Below the pieces are notes generated by a model, which was not told the origin of the DNA, did no database searches, and worked only from the letters and a program-made list of their open reading frames with translations. A DNA stretch of 64,000 bases, from NCBI RefSeq assembly GCF_900106535.1, contig NZ_FNOH01000004.1, positions 124,001 through 188,000 on the forward strand, in the 5' to 3' direction. The DNA is from Myxococcus xanthus (GTDB taxonomy: Bacteria > Myxococcota > Myxococcia > Myxococcales > Myxococcaceae). The position numbers and the translations under genes were made by a program. Within the stretch, counting starts at the first letter, position 1. Each line of letters begins with the position of its first letter. Of this stretch, positions 58,416 through 64,000 are shown piece after piece.

Positions 58416-59879
58416 TCACCCGCCAGTACCGGTCCGATTCGCTGGCGCCTCCGAGGGCACCGGCAGGGTGGCCGGCACAGGCGTGGACTTCGGCTGGGGC
58501 CGGGCGTTCCACACCTGGGTGGCCAGCAGCAGCCCGAGGAAGGACAGCGGCAGCATGGCGTAGGGCCAGTTGCCCCAGTTGGCGGCGGTCTTCGCCTCGT
58601 CACCCATCGGCAGGATGGAACCCAGCAGGATGGACTGCAGCGCGGTGCCCGCGTACACGGCGCCGTCGATGATGCCAACAGCGAGGCCGGCGTTCTTCTT
58701 CCCGCCGAAGTCCATGCTGGCCGTGCCGGACAGCATGCCGTGCACGCCGATGACACACAGGGACATGAAGATGACCGTCCAGCCCAGGGCCACGCTCTCC
58801 AGGACGAACACGGAGATGACGGCGCCCACCGACATGCCGGCGTAGAGCACGGCGGACACGGGGCCGCGGCGTGAGTCGAAGACGCGGTCGCTGATGACGC
58901 CGGCGAACATGCCGCCGGTGATGCCCGCCACGCACAGCAGCATGCCCCAGTTGGCCGCGACGAACGTTTCGCCAAGGCCCGTCGCCTTCGCGAACTTGGG
59001 GTACCACTGCATGATGGCGTTGCGCATGAAGCCGCTGCAGAACTCGATGCAGAGGATGATGATGATGGCGCGGTTGGTCAGCATGCGCTTCAGCACGCCC
59101 GCCACCCCCAACTGCGGCCCCGTCTCTCCGGAGGACGCGTCCGCGGTGTCGAAGTCCGGATGGCCCGCGTGGCTGGGCGTGTCGCGGATGACGAAGTAGT
59201 CCACCACCAGGAACACGGCGAGGATGGCCGCGGGCACGAAGAACGCCCAGTACGTGGGCGCCGCCTTCACGATGAGCCGGCTCCAGTCGTAGGCGAAGTA
59301 GATGCCCAGCGAGATGAGGATGCCGAACACGCCGCCCAGCAGGCCGCGCTCGCGCACGTGGAACCAGGCCGCGTTCACCTTGACGATGGAGACCGCGCCG
59401 AAGCTCTGGAAGTACATGTTGACGGCGTAGAGGAACGACAGCGTCGCCACCAGGCCGCCCGGCGGCGCCCAGTTGTGCGTCAGCACCGCGTACACCACGC
59501 CGCCCATGGCCACGTTCGCCACCGCCGAACCCGCGGCCGCCATCAGGATGGTCTTCCGGCCGCCCAGCTTGTCCGTCAGCGGGCCGTTGAGGAGGAAGGC
59601 CACGCCGTAGACGGCGGTGCCCCACGCGAAGATGGTGCCGAAGTCCGCGTTGGAGGTGCGGTCCCCCATGGCGCTGGTGGCCACGTTGAGGTTGTAGCGC
59701 CCCATGTAGAGGAACGCGTACGTCATGCCCAACGGGAACCAGTTGAAGAACCGGCGGCGCTTGAATGCCTCCGAGTGTCCCAGCTCCACCTTGGGCAGGC
59801 GCGTGAGGACGAGGCCGATGGCCCCCAGGAGGATGAGGATGGGCAGGAACTGGGCCAGCCAGGGGGGCAGCGACGACAT
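58416..59879 (-). CDS. MFS transporter, organophosphate:phosphate antiporter (GlpT/UhpT-like)
   Basis: 487 aa with AGAGG 7 nt before the ATG. About 12 hydrophobic helices plus one extra N-terminal helix. The first loop region GMTYAFLYMGRYNLNVA and the GPLTDKLGGRKTIL cytoplasmic loop are typical of the OPA family, whose members exchange sugar or glycerol phosphates for phosphate. A second-half signature is GVISDRVFDSRRGPVSAV. The Arg in MGRYNLN matches the substrate-phosphate Arg of GlpT. Natural substrate cannot be fixed; glycerol-3-phosphate or a hexose phosphate is likely. Confidence 0.82.
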   Translation of the reverse strand: MSSLPPWLAQFLPILILLGAIGLVLTRLPKVELGHSEAFKRRRFFNWFPLGMTYAFLYMGRYNLNVATSAMGDRTSNADFGTIFAWGTAVYGVAFLLNGPLTDKLGGRKTILMAAAGSAVANVAMGGVVYAVLTHNWAPPGGLVATLSFLYAVNMYFQSFGAVSIVKVNAAWFHVRERGLLGGVFGILISLGIYFAYDWSRLIVKAAPTYWAFFVPAAILAVFLVVDYFVIRDTPSHAGHPDFDTADASSGETGPQLGVAGVLKRMLTNRAIIIILCIEFCSGFMRNAIMQWYPKFAKATGLGETFVAANWGMLLCVAGITGGMFAGVISDRVFDSRRGPVSAVLYAGMSVGAVISVFVLESVALGWTVIFMSLCVIGVHGMLSGTASMDFGGKKNAGLAVGIIDGAVYAGTALQSILLGSILPMGDEAKTAANWGNWPYAMLPLSFLGLLLATQVWNARPQPKSTPVPATLPVPSEAPANRTGTGG

Positions 59880-59958
59880 GCAGCGACCTCTGCGGTGGAT
59901 TGCGGAACGCCGCGCACCCTACCCCGGCACGCGGCCGTGCGAAAACAATGCACGCCCT

Positions 59959-60639
59959 TCAGGGCTGCAGGGCGAGCAGCCGCGTCAACGCGACTTCCGT
60001 CTTCGCATCCGGGATGTCACCGCGCCGGCACGCGTCCAACACGTCCTGGATGGGACGCCAGTGCAACTGCGTGCCCTCCTCCAGAGGCGAACCATCCCCT
60101 TCGGGCTCCTCGGGTGACAGGTCGGTGACGTCCACCGCGGCGGGAAACACCTTTTCGGACAGGATGCCCGGCGCCAGGAAGAAGGCGCCGCCCAACAGCC
60201 GGATGTCCTCCGGCTTCACGTTGAACCCGGCCTCCTCATGCACCTCTGCCGCGGCGCGGCGACGCAGGCCGTCCTCGCCCTTGTCCTCCGGCTCCAGCAG
60301 TCCCGCGACAATTTCTTCCACGCGCAAGTAGCCAGACGCAGGGTCTGGAACGGTCATCGCGTCACGGCTGTCCTTCCGGAAATACGCCGCGGGCCGGAGG
60401 TTCATCCGCGTCAGGACCTCCAGACCTGACGCGCCGCGGCGATAGACGAGCACCGCCACCGCGTCCAACCGGGGCCGGTCCACCACGTCCACGCGGTATA
60501 CGGGAGAGGAAGAACCGTCCGCGCGCCGGTTGCGGCAGCGCAGCCGCCGAACCCTGAGAAAGCCCTCGTCGCATCTCGCGGTAGACGAGAAATCCTCGAT
60601 GATCTCGATGTCAGTCACACTGGAATGACGCTGCCGCAT
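59959..60639 (-). CDS. NUDIX hydrolase
   Basis: 226 aa from the ATG at 60639, with AGGAG 11 nt upstream. The Nudix box is recognisable as GLLEPEDKGEDG then RRRAAAEVHEEAGF; the usual Arg before the first Glu is Ala, but the E-x-x-E-E metal ligands remain. It resembles the ADP-ribose/ADP-sugar pyrophosphatase group in length and in the upstream RVDVVDRPRLDAVAVLVY strands. It cleaves a nucleoside diphosphate linked to another moiety. Divergent from the nucleotidase gene. Confidence 0.82.
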   Translation of the reverse strand: MRQRHSSVTDIEIIEDFSSTARCDEGFLRVRRLRCRNRRADGSSSPVYRVDVVDRPRLDAVAVLVYRRGASGLEVLTRMNLRPAAYFRKDSRDAMTVPDPASGYLRVEEIVAGLLEPEDKGEDGLRRRAAAEVHEEAGFNVKPEDIRLLGGAFFLAPGILSEKVFPAAVDVTDLSPEEPEGDGSPLEEGTQLHWRPIQDVLDACRRGDIPDAKTEVALTRLLALQP

Positions 60640-60706
60640 GTCCGCCTGCTCTCCTGTGGGGTAGGAACGCCGATGGCAGGAACCTGGCCCGCCATGGTGG
60701 CGTTGC

Positions 60707-60735
60707 TTGCCCGACAAAGCTTGATCCCGTACCTT
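60707..60735 (+). promoter_or_regulatory. Candidate promoter for the nucleotidase gene
   Basis: -35 TTGCCC (60707-60712, 4 of 6) and -10 TACCTT (60730-60735, keeping T1, A2, T6) are 17 nt apart, about 40 nt before the ATG. Confidence 0.35.
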
Positions 60736-60782
60736 GCGCCCGCTTTACCGCTGTCTCCCTCCCGAAACACGGAATTCTCTTG

Positions 60783-63167
60783 ATGCGTCGCCTCCTGCTC
60801 GGCCTCTGCTGCGCCCTGGCATCTGCTTCGTGCATGCCGGTGCTGGAAGGCCAGGACTACAACCTCGAGGGGCAGGAGGTGCGTCTGACGCTCCTTCATA
60901 CCTCGGACATCCATTCGCGCCTCATCCCCTATGACTTCACGCCGTTGAAGACGGACGTGGACCTGGGGACCATCCCGGAAGCGGGTCCCTTCGGCGGCGC
61001 CACGCGCATGGGGGCGTTGCTCAAGCGCGAGCGCTCCCAGGGCGAGCGTGTGCTGCACGTGGACTCGGGCGACTGCTTCCAGGGCGCGCCCATCTTCAAC
61101 CTCAACACCGGCGAGGTGGAGTTCAAGTTCCTCTCCGAAGCGCGGCTCGACGCGGCCGTCGTGGGCAACCACGAGTTCGACGCGGGCCTCCTCAACTTCA
61201 CCCAGATGGCGCAGCAGCACGCGATGTTCCCGCTGCTGGCGGCCAACTACTTCTGGGACGACTGGCGGGCGAACGGCAACCACCAGACGGCCCTGGAAGT
61301 GGAGCCGTACACCATCCGCAACGTGAAGGGCCTCCGGGTGGCCATCATCGGCATGGCCAACATCTCCTCGCTCAACTCCATCGTCGAAGGTGGCAACAGC
61401 CTCCAGGTGACGCCACTGGAGCAGAACGAGGTGGCGCGCGCCTACGTGGACCTGCTGCGCCCCGTCACCGACCTCATCGTGCTGGTCAGCCACCTGGGGC
61501 TCCATGAGGACCAGGACGTCATCCAGGGCTACGAGGCCTATTACGAGTACTCCCGCGCCAAGGCCTACGTGCAGCGCCAGAAGGCCCCCTGGCAGGTGCT
61601 GGAGTGGTTCGGCCCCGAAGGGGACGACAAGTCCGTGGTGCGCGTGCGCATCCCCGGCGTGGTGGGCGTGGACGCGGTGATGGGTGGCCACCTGCACGTC
61701 GTGCTCAACCCGCCGCAGCTGCTCACCGACCCCGCGGGCCGCAAGGTGGTGCTCGCGCACTCTGGCGCCTTCGCCAAGTACGTGGGCCGGCTGGAGCTGG
61801 TGGTGAAGATGCCCGAGGTGCTCGGCACCGGTGAGGGCGGCGAAATCATCAGCCAGGACTACCGCGTGTTCCCCATGGACGCCCTGTGGTGCGACGACGC
61901 CATGCGCCGCTTCCGCCACGACAACAGCGTGTTCTGGGAGGAGGGCCAGTTCCTCCGCGACGAGCGAGTCCGTCAGGCCATCCAGGCGTGCAAGAACCAG
62001 GAGGACCGGATGACCACGCATCTGCTCCAGCCGTACATCCTGGGCATGGACTTCAACTTCCAGCTGACGTCCATCTTCTCCTACGCGCCGCGCGACGTGC
62101 AGCGCCGCAACAACTCCACGGGTGGTGACTCGCCGCTGGGCAACATCGCCGCGGACTCCATGCGCAAGCGCCGCCGCGTCGAGGCGGAGATGGCGCTCAC
62201 CAACTCGCTGGGCATCCGCGACAACCTCTACGCGGGCGTGGTGAGCCAGGAGTCGATGTTCAACGTGTTCCCGTTCGAGAACACCATCAACATCATGTAC
62301 CTCTCCGGCAAGGAGATGCAGGAGATGTTCGACTTCGTCACCGAGCGCTCCGCGGAGCGCGGCTGCGTCAGCCAGGCGCAGATCTCCGGCGCCCGCTTCA
62401 CCATGGACTGCGCCCAGGTGCAGGTGAACGACCTGCAGACCCCCTGCAACCCGGAGCTCAACGGCACGGACTGCCCCAACCAGGACCGTCAGGGTCACGC
62501 GCCGTGGCAGTGCCTGGTGGACCAGAGCAGCGACTCCAGCGTGGGCCGCTGCTACGCGCACCCGGGCACCAACATCCAGATCAACGGCAAGCCGCTGGAC
62601 ATCACCGGCACCTACAAGATCGCCGTCAACGACTACATCGCCAAGGGTGGCTCGGGCTTCAACGTCCTCAAGCGCAACACCACCCGCATCGAGACGGGCA
62701 TCTCGCTGCGCGACTCGCTCATCGGCTACATGCAGGGCTTCTGCACCTGCGAGGACATCCTCGCGGGCCGCGAGACGTCCAAATCGGGCCACTACTGCGG
62801 CAACCTCGTCAACGGCCGCTGGACGGTGAACGAACAGGTGGTGGGCTCCTGCCGCGCCGCTGCCGACTTCAAGGCCGCGCTGGACAAGCAGGTGGGCAGC
62901 TGTGACTGCAAGGATCTGCTGTCGCTCCCCTCGGACGCCGCGGAGCGCTGCGGCGTGCCGGGCCTGACGGCCGAGGATATCCAGAGCCAGTGCGACGTGC
63001 CGGAGGGTCCGTACACAGGCCGCTGCAGCTGCCGGGATGTGCTGGCGGGCAACAACCCCATCTGCGGCACAGTGACGAACCAGCTGCGGAACTTCTGTGA
63101 GAACCCCACCTCCGTGTCCATCGCGGACGCGGTTGAGGATTCCCGTATCGGCCGGAGGGTGAAGTAA
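60783..63167 (+). CDS. 5'-nucleotidase-like metallophosphatase lipoprotein with C-terminal Cys repeats
   Basis: 794 aa from the ATG at 60783. A short signal ends in SASC, a probable lipid-anchored Cys. The metallophosphoesterase domain (about 30-345) has TLLHTSDIHSR, HVDSGDCFQG, VVGNHEFDAG, VSHLGLHED and MGGHLHV. The 5'-nucleotidase C-terminal domain (about 420-640) has GDSPLGNIAADSMRKRR, ALTNSLGIRDNLYAG and VFPFENTINIMYLSG. After it come three C-x-C-x-D-[IVL]-L repeats (about 648-780). It should hydrolyse nucleotides or sugar-nucleotides at the cell surface. The following lipoprotein begins directly after the TAA. Confidence 0.88.
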   Translation: MRRLLLGLCCALASASCMPVLEGQDYNLEGQEVRLTLLHTSDIHSRLIPYDFTPLKTDVDLGTIPEAGPFGGATRMGALLKRERSQGERVLHVDSGDCFQGAPIFNLNTGEVEFKFLSEARLDAAVVGNHEFDAGLLNFTQMAQQHAMFPLLAANYFWDDWRANGNHQTALEVEPYTIRNVKGLRVAIIGMANISSLNSIVEGGNSLQVTPLEQNEVARAYVDLLRPVTDLIVLVSHLGLHEDQDVIQGYEAYYEYSRAKAYVQRQKAPWQVLEWFGPEGDDKSVVRVRIPGVVGVDAVMGGHLHVVLNPPQLLTDPAGRKVVLAHSGAFAKYVGRLELVVKMPEVLGTGEGGEIISQDYRVFPMDALWCDDAMRRFRHDNSVFWEEGQFLRDERVRQAIQACKNQEDRMTTHLLQPYILGMDFNFQLTSIFSYAPRDVQRRNNSTGGDSPLGNIAADSMRKRRRVEAEMALTNSLGIRDNLYAGVVSQESMFNVFPFENTINIMYLSGKEMQEMFDFVTERSAERGCVSQAQISGARFTMDCAQVQVNDLQTPCNPELNGTDCPNQDRQGHAPWQCLVDQSSDSSVGRCYAHPGTNIQINGKPLDITGTYKIAVNDYIAKGGSGFNVLKRNTTRIETGISLRDSLIGYMQGFCTCEDILAGRETSKSGHYCGNLVNGRWTVNEQVVGSCRAAADFKAALDKQVGSCDCKDLLSLPSDAAERCGVPGLTAEDIQSQCDVPEGPYTGRCSCRDVLAGNNPICGTVTNQLRNFCENPTSVSIADAVEDSRIGRRVK

Positions 63168-64000
63168 ATGAAGCGCCTGCTCTTCCTGTCGGCCCTGGCG
63201 GCGGCCGGCTGTTACACCCAAGAAACGCCGCAGCCTGATGGCGTCGCCTCGTTCCGGGTCAACCTCACGGGCATCTACACCGGCGGCACGCGTACCCCGC
63301 TGCCGGTGGTGAATGAGTGCGCCACCGCGCACGGCGGCCAGGACAAGGTGCCGCTGGAGGTTCGCGGCACGGCGGACTGCCGGCTGACCATGCCCCGGAC
63401 GCCGGTGGACTTCGACGTGGAGATCCTCGCCCTGGACGCGAAGGGCCAGCCCATGGAGTCGTTCAACGGGCCGGTGTCCTTCCGCACGGTGCCGGGCAAC
63501 CTGATGGGCGAGTACCGCTACCGCTGGACCCAGCTCACTAACGGCCGGGGCACCGGCACGGTGCGCTCCGGCCAGCTCTACGGCGACGCCCACGTCTGGG
63601 TGCAGGACGAGCCGCCCCAGGTGGATTACGCCGACGGGCAGGTCATCCCCGGCGAGCTGCCCCAGGAGCCGGCGACGCGCACGAACGCCACCGGCCTGTC
63701 GCGGATGATGAAGTTCGAGGAGCCGACCATCTCCACGGTCCAGGTTCCGCAGAACAGCGATCAGCTCACCGCTTATGCCGGGACGTACATGCGCATCGGG
63801 CGCAACCCGGAGGCCGGCCCACCGCTGCTGCAGAACTGCGCCGAGGGCGACCCGAACGACAAGCAGCCGGTGACGCTGCTGGTGACGGGCACGGACCCGG
63901 GCGGCTTCTTCGTCACGGACATGACGGCCTGCCGCGTGGGCGAGAACAGCGTCCCGGGCGCCAACATCCAGACGGGTGAGCCGGACGGCTACTATCCCGG
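63168..64000 (+). CDS. Lipoprotein, 3' end cut by window edge
   Basis: The plus frame is open from the ATG at 63168 to the edge (277 complete codons, no stop). GGAGGGTGAAGTAA lies just upstream, so GGAGG inside the nucleotidase end is the likely ribosome site, and the ATG abuts that gene's TAA. Signal peptide LLFLSALAAAGC has a lipobox with Cys15. The visible protein is beta-rich with scattered Cys (NECATAHG, TADCRLTM, QNCAEGD, DMTACRVG). No family recognised. Co-transcribed and probably partner of the nucleotidase at the cell surface. Confidence 0.8.
   Translation, partial: MKRLLFLSALAAAGCYTQETPQPDGVASFRVNLTGIYTGGTRTPLPVVNECATAHGGQDKVPLEVRGTADCRLTMPRTPVDFDVEILALDAKGQPMESFNGPVSFRTVPGNLMGEYRYRWTQLTNGRGTGTVRSGQLYGDAHVWVQDEPPQVDYADGQVIPGELPQEPATRTNATGLSRMMKFEEPTISTVQVPQNSDQLTAYAGTYMRIGRNPEAGPPLLQNCAEGDPNDKQPVTLLVTGTDPGGFFVTDMTACRVGENSVPGANIQTGEPDGYYP

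Noticed and set aside
60684-60712. TGGTGGCGTTGCTTGC resembling a sigma-54 promoter before the nucleotidase
   Set aside because: The GG to GC distance is one base too long or two too short in every register.
60615-63593. 992-codon open frame on the minus strand
   Set aside because: It lies exactly antisense to the nucleotidase and lipoprotein, whose motifs are clear. Long antisense frames arise from strong GC bias at third codon positions. Its translation is His/Val/Arg-rich with no motif.

Overview
The window is about 70% GC, densely coded on both strands, with short intergenic gaps. It looks like chromosome from a myxobacterium, most likely Myxococcus or a close relative. The evidence is: two proteins with the MYXO-CTERM tail (Gly-Cys, hydrophobic helix, Arg cluster), an MglA-type small GTPase, a DUF4388 protein, a membrane Ser/Thr kinase, hybrid two-component proteins and a six-gene chemosensory operon whose composition matches what I recall of M. 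xanthus Che4. No insertion sequence, prophage, integrase or CRISPR array was seen.

Layout. 1-6300: a holin-like membrane protein, an endonuclease/phosphatase-fold protein, an M23 peptidase, a TetR repressor overlapping an enoyl-CoA hydratase, and a Ca-binding-like lipoprotein. 6400-11000: an XRE regulator, lptD and an AMIN-domain coiled-coil protein (cell envelope). 11000-16000: one minus-strand run reading crp-like, cyclic-nucleotide phosphodiesterase, accD, folC, alpha/beta hydrolase. folC appears to start at a CTG that overlaps the accD stop. 16000-22200: purM-purN-DUF523 joined by 4-nt overlaps, then a hydroxyacyl-CoA hydrolase, a HAD phosphatase, an FAD oxidoreductase and rpmB. 22500-28400: MglA-like GTPase, DUF4388 protein, a metalloenzyme, a gluzincin lipoprotein and an exported TldD. 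28500-32000: nucleotide-sugar dehydrogenase and heparinase-fold protein, behind a good sigma-54 promoter candidate. 32100-40500: a histidine-kinase-like protein with a degenerate ATPase half, convergent with the cheW-cheR-mcp-cheY-cheW-cheA operon. 40600-45900: a kinase-PEGA-TonB fusion and a four-gene operon with two matrixin metalloproteases. 45900-48240: gltX, a small exported protein, tRNA-Gln and tRNA-Glu. 48300-52000: regulators and small proteins. 52000-55800: pyruvate dehydrogenase pdhA-pdhB-pdhC. 55900-64000: HAD, an unrecognised membrane protein, an organophosphate transporter, a NUDIX protein, and a 5'-nucleotidase-like lipoprotein with an unusual Cys repeat, followed by another lipoprotein cut by the window edge.

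Housekeeping (lipid, purine, folate, tRNA charging, pyruvate oxidation) is interleaved with signalling and envelope functions. The most interesting material is the CTG-started folC, the sigma-54 promoter ahead of the polysaccharide genes, the pseudokinase beside the Che operon, the matrixin operon and the CxC repeat of the nucleotidase. Function calls come from motifs read by eye, without database searches.
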